Shown piece after piece: positions 1 to 13,100 of a DNA stretch of 64,000 bases. Both the position numbers and the translations under genes were made by a program. The first letter of the stretch is position 1. Each line of letters starts with the position of its first letter. The stretch comes from Nephromyces sp. MM_2019 (taxonomy: Eukaryota; Apicomplexa; Aconoidasida; Nephromycida), in NCBI GenBank assembly GCA_015657535.1, contig JADHZB010001487.1, positions 1-64,000 of the forward strand, in the 5' to 3' direction. The notes under the pieces were generated by a model. It was not told the DNA's origin and searched no databases. It saw only the letters and a list, made by a program, of their open reading frames with translations.

Positions 1-100
1 TAGATAGATAGAAACAGGTAAATAAATATATAAGCACAGATAGATTTATAAAAATATTGATAGACACAGGTAAATAAATAGACACACCTAGATATATGCA
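1..100. repeat. Degenerate short tandem repeat (gata/taaataaata type)
   Basis: The first 100 bases are a decayed simple repeat. The block gacacaggtaaataaata (around 62-80) is an imperfect copy of the segment at about 10-30, and both are flanked by tagatagata-type tetranucleotides. No ORF is present. It looks like microsatellite-derived DNA that continues past the window edge. Confidence 0.6.
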
Positions 101-3100
101 TATTTACGAGGTATACCACAACATGTATAGCAATACCGTAAGAAGATGAGTAAAAAATTAGCGATTTCTGTGAAAATAAAATTTTATTAAAAATTTTAAT
201 CACTCTCTATTGATATTTAAACTTTAGCGCCGCTGCTATAAAGTTTTGAGCATCAAATACAAAGCAGTTTAAGTAGCCTAATTTTTGCTGCTTTTTTGTT
301 ATAAAAAAAGAAAAGAGCTTGTATATCAAAAAATATCAGAGAAACACGCTTTCTCGCTCTAAATAAAACTATTTTTGTAAATTCATTAATTCCAGTGAAA
401 ATTTCATAATTTTTTCGTAATTTTTATTTTTTTAATGATTTTTTTATAAAACAAAAAAACAGGAAAAAAAAAATTCTTTTTTCACATAAATCAAAAGCCT
501 TTTTTTACAACAATTTTGCAAAAAGAAGGATAAATTTTTACTGTTTTTACTAAAAAAAGCAAGCTTTTTTGAACTTCTGTTATATTTGCTAGTTTAAAGC
601 TTAAGCTATGTGTTTTTTATTTCCTTTTCAAAAAAAAAATTCTTTTATAATCACAACAAAACCAAACCGCTATTACATAAAAGCGACAAATACCCTTATT
701 TTCAGAAAAAAAATGTGGAATCAATCTGGTATTTCACTTTTTTCTATTTTTTATTATCAAAACCCTCATTCTGCTTAGTTGATTAAAGGCTGTATTTCTT
801 TCAAGCTTCTAACAAAACAAATTCTTAAAAATTTGTATAGCTCCGCCATAATGGTTTAATTTTCAAACTTTTTTAAATCATTTTCTCAAAAATTTACTTG
901 CCTGTCAAGGTAAAAGCAGTTAAAATTGGTTTTTCACTTTTTTTGCAGCCTAAAATATAGAAAAAACACCAAAAAAACTTCACTCACCATAATGGCTGTG
1001 CTTTCCATTTGTTAAAATTAATGTTTCAGCTTTTTCCTGCACGTTACAAAATTGGTAAGCAAAAAATCTGTTTTTTTGAAGATATAAATGTTTCATCTGA
1101 ATCTAATGGATGTGTTTATTTTTTTTGAAATTATTCACTTTCTTCTGCAAATCAATAACTTTATTTTTACTATATATAAGCATTAAGAATCATTTTTTCT
1201 CCAAAAAAACAGAGTGCAAATAGCTGCAGGGCTTTGTTCCAACGCTCACAATGTAGTTATGCAGATTTTTTTTGTTTTAAATTAGCATTAATTTTCCTCT
1301 AGAATGAGCTCTAGCTTGTGCCTATTTTCTTGAAGGAATAACACTTTTTATCCTTTTTAAATCAAGATAAAAAAATCAATATTTTCAATAGTCTTGAGAT
1401 TATCTATATTTCTATGGCTGCGGTTTTACTCGTTTTTTTATTTGAAAAAAAGCTTTTTTTTCAAATTCTATAGATCGGCACCTTTGCATTGCAGATGCAT
1501 ATTATTCCATCATATCTGCTGTAGGAATAGTAACGAAACATAAAAAAATTGCTCAAAGCCAAAATATGCTGTGCTGTTTATATCATCGCTGGAAAATCAA
1601 AAAATTTACTTAAATTTACAATTTTTTTCTCGTTTAATATTCTTTCCCAAAAAATTCATAGCATAAAAAGCCTATGCGAAATTTTCAAGGCAAAAGTACA
1701 AAAATTTATAGAGTGTCAGCCTGTGTGTGTCGCTGTATACACATGCATGTGCGTGTCTTGGTGGCTGTGTCTCTTTTTGTCACTCTATTTCTCTGTAAAA
1801 GACTTATTTTTTGATGTGCAAAACCCAACGACAAGTAATGTGCTATAAAAAAATTTAGCCCTACTAGACTGAATGCAGCAAAATACTAGGCTAAAAAAAC
1901 TGCCGTGGGTTTGCTATTTTAGGATTTTTTTTTTTTGGTGAAATAAGTATACTATTTTTCATTCAAATTACTCATTTTTCCTTTATCAAATTTTTTTACT
2001 GCTGAATTTATATGCATCTTGCAAGGCATTTAAATGATGCTTAAAAATATTTTTTCCATAATTTATACTCTGCAATATACTTTGATTATTTCTATGAAAA
2101 AAATCAAAAACTTTCAAAAAATTACGCTAAACAAACTGATCTTCAACATTATTATAAATTTCTGTATTATCAGCAACTGAAAAAACAAATCCTGCGGCTT
2201 CAAAGCAGTCTAAGAGCTGAAATAATTCAAGTTTTTTGCAGTTTAGAAAACAAAATTTTCAGCATGTTATTGAAGCTTTCATAAACTTCTTTTTATTTGG
2301 CTGTTTTTTCGCAATTCTTTTTCTTTATTACTAAAATTTTTTTATTAAAGCTGTTAAACCGATAAAATATTATGCATTTATTCAATTAATAAATGATAAA
2401 GCAGTTTTATGCCTTAAAAGGTGTATTTTTCATATCTAATTATATATTAAAGCTAACAATCATGGTTTCCAAAAAGTAAATAGCGGTTTTATGAATAGAA
2501 TATTTGTTATTTTATACAAAATCACCAAATAGTAATATAAACCCATGAGTTTCTTATAAAATAAAAGCCTACAAAAATTTCTCTTTGCTTGCAAAAGTTC
2601 TAAAGCAACTTGTCTGAAAATATACAGAATTTGGCACTCGAGTTACTCAGCCTTTATAAATTTTTTAGCTTAAAAAAATACGCAAAAAAATATTAAATTG
2701 ATATAATTTTTTTCAATGGCTTACATTTTCAAACGATTCCGCCACAAGAAGGCGACTTTCTAGGTATCTGTGTCTTAAGAAGAATTGTTTTACTGGGTCA
2801 TAGCACAAGATTGCTAAACAGAGCCATATGAGAACTCCTCCAAAGAATTTAAAAAAAGCCATTTTCATTATAGAAACCCTTCAGAAATTTATTAGTACAT
2901 CATTAAAGAAGAATATCCTCCTTTGAGCGCAGAAGAGTGAGTAGTTACTCATCAGTATACACACACAAATTCGAATCACAAAATTGTTCTGACCCCTAAT
3001 CATAAGCCCCTGGAAGTCACAAAAAGTATCACGTACAGCCCTTAAATAGTAGTTACGGCAAGCTAGCCTTTTACTGATAATAAAAAGTGGTTGTATCAAA

Positions 3101-4380
3101 AATTGAATATCAAAATCCTAAAAACACAAGGATTTTGTGATTAAAAAACAAATTCCCAAAGACAGCGTATTTTTTTAGTTGCAATTGAGTAGGAATTTAG
3201 AGCTTGAAAATGCAGTTTTTTTCAAATATCCCGATTTTTCCAGAGGGAAAACTAAAGGCAACCGCAGAAAACGAAAAAAAATTTTGATCACATTTATGCT
3301 ATTCTTTTGACTTATTTCAATGAAACAGGACCATTAAAAACTATGAAACAGGAGCGACACTTTTGAACACTAAAAATTTCAGTCGATCCTTTGCCAAAGT
3401 TAAGCTGAAAAATTCAAGCTAGCATCACGTAAGAATGTATAACGTACTTACATTGATGTTATAAAAGACTATATATCATTAAATTAACTCTCTATTCAGC
3501 TGAAACAGTTCATAAGCTTGAGCTGTGCACCATTAGAGATGAGTAATATGATAGTATGGATTTTTCCGCGCTAATTTAAAAATGGAGTATTTGAACCTTG
3601 ATAGCCAACGAAGACCAAAATACTTGAAAAACGAGTATAATGTATGAAGCAAGGTAAAAGATTCTTTGAAATCCCATCAATTTTAGCTCTTTTTTTAAAG
3701 CTTGTGAGTAGCATATCGTTGCTCGTATTTTCTGAGACTCTCCAAACCTCTTGCGAGAAAAAGTAATGCCTTTTGAAAGAGCAACTCGAATATTCATTCC
3801 GGAATTTTTTTCCTCGCCAAAGCCCTACTATCAAGTTATTACTTGATTTTCTACACTCATAGCAGCATGTCTTATCATTCCTACTCTTGCACTATTTTTT
3901 CAACCACGAGAAGTTGCAATATTTTCTGTATTAAAAAAGGAGCGATTATTTCAAGCACCCACCTTCAGGAATAATTGCTGGTCATCTGGTTATCTCGTTA
4001 GCTCAAACATAGCGTCAAAGAAAAGCAAATTAGAAAATAGCGCCAGAAGCAGGATAAAACAGACATTGGAGCAACAAAAGCCCCAATGGTACAGGTTTCA
4101 CGTATTTGAATAATTATACCCAAAGCAAGACGAGAGTTTTTTTTAAATGGGGTATTAGCTGGTCAATACTAAACAAATCTACCCTGCTACAACTACTATT
4201 AGGATCTCCAGAGTACTACTAAATCAAAAGTAGCTGCTCACTCTAAAGGTAAAAATACTTTTTTATATTAAAAATAAGAAAAAATTCATCCCTGGGAAAA
4301 TAAAAAAAACAGGAATATGGATAATTTTACTCCTGTCCAAAGAGAACAGGGTTTCATAGTATGCGGCACACGTAAAAGTT
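101..4380. other. Homopolymer-rich stretch with no supported gene
   Basis: Roughly the first 3 kb is dominated by runs of A and T with only short chance ORFs. From about 3.2 kb the base composition becomes more even. No exon with a good acceptor, donor and open frame could be defended. The 72-99 residue ORFs at 1549-1848, 2881-3099 and 3571-3834 have low-complexity or biased composition and no recognisable motif. This could be intergenic DNA or a long intron. Confidence 0.5.
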
Positions 4381-4387
4381 AATTTTT

Positions 4388-5383
4388 TTGCTCTTCTCCT
4401 TCGAAAGTTCTGGAAGGTGGAAAACTTGTTTCGGGCTGTGTAGCAAGAGGGTTACCACAGGGAAGCCACCTGAAGAGCCTAAAAAATGGGATACTGTCTA
4501 TGGTGGAACCTCCGAAAATATTGAGGTAATTCTTGCTAAGAGAACTCCTCATGTTATTCGCTATGTAATTCCTTAAAAGTGATAAATTGCACAAAAACTC
4601 GGTTTGAAAAATTTTGCTTAAAAATGTTGCGTGCGCCAAGGTGTACGGCAGGCTTCGAGGCACACTTTTTTCGCCAAAGGTTGTGTGTTCGTGCTCGTAG
4701 GCTTTAACACGCACGCGTATGCGTATACAGAACTGACGCAGCCGGTGATAGACTTTAAAGGATGAAGCCAAAAATGGGCAAGCCTTTTGTAATTAAGAGT
4801 GCATGGTGTCTTTGCTAGGGTGGTATAGATGCACAACGTCAGCAGCATATTCTAATTTTGCATAAATTTAGCAATCATCTCCTTGGTTAGTCGACTAGAA
4901 GGGAAGGAAACGAATGAACAGAATCAAGTCCATCCTAGCATCACCGTCCGCCGGGCTTCCTAGAGTCTTGCGCGCTCGCGGAAAAAGAAAGTAAAATAAG
5001 TATGAATTGATAAAGAGTTTGGCCGATATGCTAGTGTGTAACGAGAAGTAGGTAGGGCAGCTGCCGTGGAGTTATTGTTACCTCATTCATTATGCCTACC
5101 ATTTCTAAGGTAGTTCACCATCGTACGCTTTAGCCAGCGAAGGTTGCCATTAACAGCATTCTTTGTAGTGGTCTCGGCTGCTGCGCCTGATCTTGCAAAA
5201 AATTTTAACTACAAACAATATGCTGGTAGCCTCATTCTTGTTGATTGTGATAGCCACGATTACTTCATAACCATTACAAGACTCTACCTCTGTGCATGTG
5301 AAGAGTGTAAAGCAAAAGCGAAGTTCATTTGTGCTCATTTCTTGCACGAAAGGAATTTTTTTTTCGTACTTGAACGCTTTTAA
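4388..5383 (+). CDS. Possible two-exon gene, unidentified
   Basis: Weak model. An open segment ends at 4525 with ...GGTSENIE before a gtaatt donor. Its protein is rich in Lys and Pro (TGKPPEEPKKWDTVYGG). A second open segment begins after a tagccag acceptor at 5138, in the same phase (0). It starts with a hydrophobic stretch (PLTAFFVVVSAAAP), continues with a Cys-rich patch (LCACEECKAKAKFICAH) that could bind metal, and reaches a TAA at 5381-5383. No ATG is visible upstream in frame, so the 5' end is missing or unrecognised, and 4388 only marks where the frame opens. The opposite strand is also open here (4379-4771 and 5150-5347), so strand is not certain. I do not recognise the protein. Confidence 0.25.
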
Positions 5384-8300
5384 AAGTGCAGGATACTAAT
5401 AGTGAGGTAGTATACCAAGAAGATGCTGGCTCAAAAAAGCCATGAGATAACCAATAGGAGCAAGAGGCCTCCTTTTAGCTAAGCGCGTAGAGCATGGTGC
5501 CACACCAGCATAATACCGCTAATATTCGAAGAAATTCCAATTTCAAAGCCATCGTATTACTTTGATGCTTCCATCAGATTAAAATCTAATTGCTTCAAAA
5601 CTTTGGTATACGTTTTTAAGAATCTTGCATATTAGAAACCGAGCTTCTTTTGCAATTAGGAGATTTTTTTTGTAAATTCGACCGCTAGCAGTAGTAACTT
5701 GCAATGAACACCAAAAAATTCAGAAAACTCTGCCACAAAAAATGAAAAAGTAATTTTAATGTTCTTTTCGTCGGTGCCGCTTTCCGTGGGTTCACTTAGC
5801 GCGTCAGACTATCAATTCATGAAGGGTAGGGTTGCTACACTCTCATAACTTTAAAGAATTTCATTACACCCGGCAAGGCATACACCTTAACATTAAGGCA
5901 ATGCTGCTGCTAATAAAATCGCGCCTCTTCTCAGGAATCTAGCGATCTCGCCAGATACCTTTTTCTTAGTGTATGGAATTACCTAGGTGTTGTCACCGGT
6001 AAAGTTTTAATGATAGCAGCCCGGCAATAGTATTTTTCGGCGCCATCTTCATTAGTGACCATACGCTACAGTCTGTAATGTTCCAGGGTGTAACTCCGCT
6101 GAGTCACCAATGTGAGCCAGCGGCCAGTCTATGCTGGCGTTATTTTCAGCGTAAATGCCATTGAGATGCAGCGTCATCAGTGATTTTTTAACTGGACTGC
6201 GCAATAGTTAAGCCGAAAGGAAAGAGACAATTTATCCTTGTCTTGCGGTGACTCATTATATGCCTCGCCATTGAGGAAATTAGCAATGAATGTAGCCGCC
6301 GGATAATGTGAAAAGCTATCAAAAGACAGGGTCATGAAGCGGATTGGCGCATAAAAGCGCATCCATTTGAAGGCGTGAGCCGGATGCTTTAACAGCAATA
6401 AAGTAACGCGTAGCCCTCCGTAAAAACCAATTTCGAAAGCAGACTGCTAGTCCGAACATAAAAGATTGCGCATTGCGGTGTGAACGACTACAGACTAGGC
6501 AAAAAATATACACGGCTATTCCGTGCGTGAAGCAGGCGGTACCAACTCCTGTAGCTCAATGCGTGTACGGGGCAGGCCAGAATCTTAGTGGTATACGCAT
6601 GGCCCATAAAGGCTGCAAGCTGCAGCAAAACGCCATATTAAACATAACTCATCCCTGCTCCAAGCCAAACACTGGCATATCGAATATGATTCTTAATTGC
6701 TATACCTTCATATAAATTGGTGGGAATAAACGAGATAAAACCCTAAGCCCAACATATAGGTCATATTATGCGGACTAGATGAACAGAAAGTGCCAATTTT
6801 TAATATTCAAAATAATAGCAGCAGAACGCAATCTCCTCTACAAGCCTCCAAGCAGGCTAGAAAAATTTCAGACGAGAATGCACCCTCATCGAATATCGTG
6901 AAAAATCACTAAAGCAAACAAGCATGAAGATAGTTTCATAGATATAACACTGGCAAATGCTCCTTCACTATCCCGAGTTAAGCTATATAATGCTGGCTTC
7001 AATCAAAGCGACGGCGAGGCCGTCTAGCCTTTGTAGCTCACCAACGCCGTCTAACTATACGATGAATATCATCTGTTGCGTACCTACCATAGGTACTTTG
7101 AAAAAAAAGGGCTTCACCTTGTAAAAGCGATCTATACTACCGTATGTAATCCTTAGAATCATAACCTACTAGCACGAATAGAGTTTCCTTTCGCTTAAGT
7201 ATCAGTCTTCAAGGTACATGCTGGATGCCCTGAAGGGCTTCCGAGAGCTCATACTCAAAGACTCCTACCATACACTTATGTAGACATGTCTCAGGCTGCA
7301 TACCTCGCCACCCGGTGATACGATATCAAAATATTTCATCCCAATAACCTCAACGAACATTGGCAATTCGCCACGGAAATTGCAATGCTTCGCCCTTAAA
7401 TTAGTTACTTTATAATCCTAAAAAAGCATTTTTTCTAACAGAATTCAATCAGTAAAAAGATACTAAATTGGTATAAAAGGCAGCCGTAACCCAGAAAAGT
7501 TGCTTCGATCTAAACAAGTACGCACACTGCGCTAAATATTTAATGCATGAAAGAATTTCCATAAATATCAACCAGAAAAATCACGCGTAGCGCAATTAAC
7601 TCAACCTGAAGAAAAGTACGAAATTTTACGAGAACTATCCAATTTGCTTCTGTCGAAAGATGATGGACAAAATAAATAAAATTTGTTTCACCTAAAAATT
7701 ACTTGGTAAAATACCTAACTAGACTGTTACACGCAGAATGATAATACCCTGTTAAGCAACGTTTTCTGAAATTTTCAAAGGAGTCAAACAAAGCATAGGC
7801 AAGCTCCTCTAGTACGCTAATAATAATTATACTACATGAGACAATCAATCAACCACTTTAATATAGTATGGCAACGTATAAGAGTATATACCAATCAACT
7901 AAAATAATTTTGCTGATTCTCCAACAAAAACGCCAGACTACCTTGCCTGCTTCGATCAAAGATAAAAATGGCATATAGCCGAAAAAAAACAAATACGCCT
8001 TTGCCTAGAGATAGAAACTGAACTCATTGAACACCAAAAAAACCATTTGTCGAGCTAATTGAGCTATACCATATAATTATATAACCATTCAAGGTAAATC
8101 GTATAACCATACATATAAATTTGCTTTCCTATAAATAATGAAATAGAGAAGCCTTTACCACGAAAGCCTTCAATAGTCTTAAAAAGCATATTAAATTCTT
8201 CAATGCAAGCAAAGTCCCACAAACTTGGCAACTTCAAACGCATAAAACATAAATTGCATATAGAGCAAAGATGAGACAGCCTGACGACATATATGCAACA

Positions 8301-8854
8301 CTAATAAGAAGTCTTTTTTTAGAATAATCGCTTCCATAACAACATAGCGTACAAAATCATAACAGGAGTGCCACACAAAGCTGTTCTCAAAATTGAACTA
8401 CAGTCAGTTGAAAGAAACCCAAAAGCGCAGGACAATACGAAAACGCCAAAAAAATTTATAAATTTTTAGTCGCAAGTAGGCATTAGCTGTACCGTATATA
8501 TCAACACAATATATAAGACACTCCATTACCAAAGACATAGTAGATAAACATTAAATAACTCTGGGGGAAATCATCTGTGGAATTGCTTCCCGGTAAGATT
8601 CAAAAACCAAACGAACTCAATATAATCAGAAGTTGTAGCAGCATAAGAAGCATTCACTAATAGAGGAAAAGATTCAAATGTGAAACTTTGGATAAAAGCC
8701 CAGATTTAGCTTCAAACCGATATATCTCGTGCTCATTTTACTCTCGGAAAAATTGCAGACATGACCCCCTACTGAACATTCAAACATTGCAATACGTTGC
8801 TGCTTCCAGGAGAAATATTCAAGTATACACTATTGAAGTTACCCTGCAGGTTTC
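5384..8854. other. No supported gene; A-rich from about 7.4 kb
   Basis: From 5.4 to about 7.4 kb composition is even and short open frames occur on both strands (for example minus 6177-6398 and plus 6473-6715). None has paired splice signals. From about 7.4 kb to the U2AF1 stop codon the plus strand turns markedly A-rich, so T-rich on the transcribed sense of U2AF1. This may be the 3' untranslated region of that gene or intron sequence of a further minus-strand unit. Confidence 0.4.
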
Positions 8855-10842
8855 TCATTCTCTCCCGTTAGCTTGCTTAGCTTCCTCTTTTTTGTCTCTC
8901 TCATCATTCCATCTGGCGATCATAGCCCTTCGCTCTTCGCTACTCTGTCTAACTGGTATCTCCCGCGAAGCGGACCGGGAACGATGGTCTATGGCACCAG
9001 GTGCTTCGTTATCTTCAGCCCTTCTCCTCCCATATCGTCTATTGTCCCTACCTCTTCCCCTTGCATCGCCATAACGATCCCGGCTTCTATCTCTATAGTC
9101 TCTGCGGTCCCCATTCCCCCCCCCTCTTTCACTTCTGTAATCCCTTCTATCCCTACCACCATCCACTCCTCTATCAGCCCTATCTCCGGTATCTCCACGT
9201 TCCCACTTTCTATGATCAGGCATTGCGCCTTCTCCATCCTTAGCCCCATTGTGCGCACCCAAGCTACCCCCTCTTCCGCTACTAGATCCTCCTTTCTCCC
9301 CTTCCTTAACTTTCCATGAGTTCACATAATTAGGATACTCCTCGAACATCTCAGCAATCAGCCTCCTTTTGAGAGAGCGAGGGACGTGCTTCATGTGCAT
9401 GAAATTGCAATAACCGCCTCTTTTGCATGAGCCTTCCACAAACTGCCTACAACGGGCTTCTCTAAAATCAGTTACCGGCGTATATTCCGCTTGTATCTGC
9501 TTGCCTGCAAAAACACGAGAGGTCCGTAAGGGCAGGATCAAGATAATCCATATAGAAAATAGAGTTAAAATACTAAAAAAACCCTCCAACACCAGGCAAA
9601 AATATTGCTTCTACTTAGATACCACTATAGCTATATAAACAAATTCGCAGCAATTGAAAATCCTAAGCGCGAAAAACTACCATTGCATACGGCGAACAAA
9701 AACAGTACGGCTTTCCTCACGCTATGCAGTGGAAACTCGTTGACATTGCAAGATCTGCAATATATATGCTAACCTCCATAAAACCTCCCAGACAGCATCT
9801 CTAATGCTCGGCTAGCAGCATCCTCATCACTGTACTTTACATAAACGTTTCCAATTATATGATCTCCAATGTTATCGCACACAACCATGTCCTCTATAGG
9901 ACCATAATGGGAAAGTTCCTTGAAGACTTCGGCAAAGAACTGCTCAAAGTGATCAGCAGCTTGATCTAGAAGGTCATCAGACACTGTAAGATACGAGGAA
10001 AACTGCACATCCATTTCCACTTATGCGCATCACAATTGAAGAAAGATGGTATACATAATAGTTTTATCTAAACAGGCATAATTATTTCGGCTGGAAGGTA
10101 TTGAACAAAAAACTGCAATTCACCCCTGTGAAAAGCGCAAAAGAATATTAAGCAAAGAGCACTTATATTCCCGTTAAGCAAGGATTACACCAGATAAACA
10201 TAAAAGATTACCGTATTATCTGGAAAAATCAATGAATAATTACCAATATAATTATAAATTTAAAAATAATGCCAATGCCCTACATCACATCAAATTATAG
10301 TCCTTCCTAGCTCTTAAAACAAAACTTGTAGGGCACGAAAGTTAATTCTCACTTTTAAAAAAATTCTAAAAACAAATAAAATCCTGTAAACGCATTGTTT
10401 TCCTTCGATAAAAAGGAGAAACCAGCTTCCAATGCCATGAAAGCACTGCCAGCCACTGCATATCCCGAGAGAGAATAGAAAGCACCACAAAAAAATCAGC
10501 TACACAAGAAAAAAACCAGTTACCAGTACACTGTATAACCAAACTAGATTTTGCAATATGAATATTATAAGGATTACCGCCTAAATTGCTCGCAAAGTAT
10601 AACGATAACGGCAGATCAAAAATCAGCATTCAACTCTCTTCACCTTGTTGGCCCTCAGCTATGGCCACCCCAACAGGAGGGTTTTGATACATATGTCGTA
10701 TGATAATTGACTGAGAAGCAGAGGGTTTGTAATGAGAGCGAGAGCACTGATCGCCATGCCTGCAAGCGCCAATCTTCCAGTAGAAGGGGCAGTTGACGCG
10801 ATCTTCCTCGGTACCGATAATTCGGGCTAGATGCTCAGCCAT
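8855..10842 (-). CDS. U2AF1: U2 snRNP auxiliary factor small subunit (U2AF35-like), 3 exons
   Basis: Splicing factor that pairs with the large U2AF subunit and recognises the AG at 3' splice sites; nuclear. Exons: 10644-10842, 9774-10019 and 8855-9504, joined in phases 1 and 1, giving 364 residues. The N-terminus [20 protein letters not shown] is classic for the family. Zinc finger 1 has C18, C27, C33 and H37. The UHM-type RNA-recognition domain spans about 70-158 ([18 protein letters not shown]). Zinc finger 2 has C167, C175, C181 and H185 inside [11 protein letters not shown]...GGYCNFMH. Ser34 and the RQ pair of finger 2, positions known from human cancer mutations, are conserved. The tail (about 215-364) is Gly/Arg/Asp-rich with RD, RDR and a few RS steps, rather than the long RS run of animals. 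Donors are GTGAAG and GTTAGC; acceptors are weak for intron 1 and TTTTTGCAG for intron 2. The assignment is certain; the start is the only family-like ATG. Confidence 0.97.
9774..10019 (-). CDS. U2AF1: U2AF1 exon 2 (UHM / RNA-recognition domain)
   Basis: This internal exon lies between the acceptor cataag and the donor gttagc. It carries most of the UHM, including the [13 protein letters not shown] helix and the [16 protein letters not shown] core. It starts with two bases completing a Val codon left open by exon 1, and ends one base into a Gly codon finished by exon 3. The downstream intron (9505-9773) has an unusual GTTAGC donor. Confidence 0.9.
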
Positions 10843-11700
10843 ATTCAGCGGCTAACCAAAGAATTCCGCTTTAAGGGAAACGAATGTGAAGATACTAATT
10901 CAAATCTTCCGAAGTAATCTGCAGCAGAATTGCAGATAGACGTAAAAGTGTGTGCAAGAGAGTTCTTGTTATCACAATGAGGGAATTCTTCGCGGGGCTG
11001 GTGATAATCACGTGGGAGCCGGCAGCCATAATTCGACTGCGTGCCAAGGCAAGAATACAATCAATAGAAATACCCCAATCCACCCATAAAGTAGTTCAAT
11101 GCGCACAAAAAAACTGGGGCTGTCGGCGCAGTCACATCGTCAAGTTAACAAAGAATAAAGGAATGCATATCGAGACACAAATCCTCGCGCAAAATTTTGA
11201 TTGAACTAAACTCACCCGTAAACAGCTGCTCACTCAGCAGTCTTGCACAACGAAAAAAGTATAATCGCGGGGAGAACTACTCTAATCTGCATATGGCCCA
11301 ACCACTTTAGGCTAATGTACGCTCACGCATCATACAATTACCACAAATTACAAAAGGAAAAAGTGACCATACTATTAACAAAAAAGGAGGACACGCGATT
11401 ACCAAGCGGCAAGTTTCATTTGCAGGGTACGAGTATGTTTCGCAGTTGCGTATGCCTTCCACCTTATATTATGCTTAACCCTATGAGCCAAATTAGAAGA
11501 CAAGTGAAATTCGAACGACGAAAAAGAGAGTACAGGCACTAGCCAAATAGCGCTGCTCAACATAAATGACACTCCTATTCGAGTTTACCTGCTTTTGACA
11601 CCCGGAAAGACGCTACCCGTTAGTAGTAATTCGTGAACAACTGTCGGCGGTTGAGGGGCGACTAACAACTCGCGGGCAGCTTCCAGCCTGTGTACATGAG
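10843..11700. promoter_or_regulatory. Upstream region of U2AF1, probable promoter or 5' UTR
   Basis: About 0.9 kb lies between the U2AF1 start codon and the next open frames on the plus strand, which begin near 11.69 kb. Short ORFs on both strands (10845-11083 minus, 10950-11204 plus, 11243-11542 plus) have no family resemblance. No TATA box or other defined element can be named with confidence. The divergent arrangement would be consistent with a shared promoter. Confidence 0.3.
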
Positions 11701-12265
11701 ATCTCTGTGGCCGCTTCCATGGCGCCATTTGTGGTACTTACTCTCACACACAATGTGGTGGGATGGAAAACAGCGTGAGTCAGCAAATTTCATGTTTGCG
11801 CGCGGGGCAGGTCAAACGGGAAGCCTGGCAGCTCCAAGGTCAGACACCGTATGTATAGTTTTGTTTCAAGGTTTAAATGGCAATATCCTCACAACATCTA
11901 GCAGCAAAATCGAAGCTCTAGAATAGGGTTACTTAGAGCAGTATGGGGATTTTTGATGGTGTTATTGGGAAAAATATTGAAAAAAGCAGCCTTGCGCTCT
12001 GCTGCTATTAAATATGTAACCAGTATTATAATTAGCCGTTCTAAAAGTTGCCGGAAACCCCTATATTTGTAGAATCTAGTTAGGGTACCGAGTTCTACTT
12101 GCCGTGGAGCGGTCCTATTGCTGTTGGCTACTAACACAGCATTAAGTTGAAAATGGCGTGTTATGTGTGTCAACGAATAAGTGAATATTCATCGCAAGCA
12201 ATCTGGATGACTTTTTAAGCTTTCCTCCTTTGCAATCAAGCAATTTTTCTAATGTACACTTTCAG

Positions 12266-13100
12266 GCTCGGTCGTCGGTGCAGAAGGAGATGAAGGTATG
12301 CTCGCGGCAATGTTAGTATCGAATATATCGCGACCCTAACCGGTTTAGTTGGTATAAATTTGAACGAGCCTTGCAGACAGCATCGAATGGCTACTCTAAA
12401 GTTCGAACTCCAAGTAACACGAAAGTAATCTCCACTGTTTGATTAGGGCATCGCATATGATTTAACTTAAGTTAATCTTTGGGGACTTCTCCATTAACTC
12501 TATGGTTGGTGGACAATGGTAGCGTAAACGCGCTATTTTTTAGGCTTTATGTTGGCAGGCAAACGAAAGTCCCTGGATGACCTGCGCTTGTTTGAATCGA
12601 ATCTTCTTCCACTCTTCAAAGTCAAAAGCTCTATTAGAGCAGTGGCACAATTACGTTATTCATGAAGAATGGGCCAAAAATAACCCTACAGCGCGAGTAA
12701 CTTAATTTGGTAATTAGGCTAAAAATTGGTTTTTTTAACTCCTAAATGAAATTTCTAGTATTCGGCTGGGGCTAATCTGCAAAAATGCACACAGTGGCTT
12801 ATTTTTATACGAAATGTAAGTTTCTTCCGGTACTTTTGAAATTGAAGTTGGAACAAAAGGATATAAGGTGTTTGGGAATAAATTAAAATTTGGGGTTTCT
12901 TCTCATTTAACTTTATTCTTGTATTGTTGACCCCCCGAACTATATTATTTTGCAGAAAGCCGAGTGGTCGCACCCTTTTCACTTGGGCATTAGTAACAAC
13001 TAAGACATACCGCATGTTAAAGTCGAAGTTTAAAAATTTTAGCTATTACCATGACAAAGCTACACTTTATAGCAGCAAAAGAATTGAAGCCTTTTCTTGA
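12266..13100 (+). CDS. Cluster of short plus-strand exons, unidentified gene(s)
   Basis: Five segments have good splice signals. Segment 12266-12295 follows acceptor acactttcag and ends at donor gtatgc (ARSSVQKEMK). Segment 12377-12413 follows ccttgcag (TASNGYSKVRTP). Segment 12559 onward follows tgttggcag (KRKSLDDLRLFESNLLPLFK) and either splices at 12620 or runs to a TGA at 12663-12665. These three join with matching phases (0, then 1 to 2). Segment 12759-12815 sits between tttctag and gtaagt. Segment 12956-13100 follows attttgcag, is phase-compatible with 12759-12815 (2 to 1), and stays open for 47 codons to a TGA. The link between the third and fourth segments is unresolved, so this may be two genes. 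Further 5' exons may lie near 11.7 kb, where an ATG at 11719 opens a frame ending at a gtgagt donor. No family recognised. Confidence 0.35.

Noticed and set aside
8688..9319. Long plus-strand ORFs opposite the end of U2AF1
   Set aside because: They are shadows of the GC-richer RD/G-rich tail of U2AF1 on the minus strand. Their Pro/Ser-rich composition follows from reading that tail backwards.
11690..11926. 78-residue plus ORF, possible first exon of the 12 kb gene
   Set aside because: Three frames are open here, including a minus frame ending in a GTAAGT donor and a plus ATG at 11719 ending in GTGAGT. Strand and frame could not be chosen.
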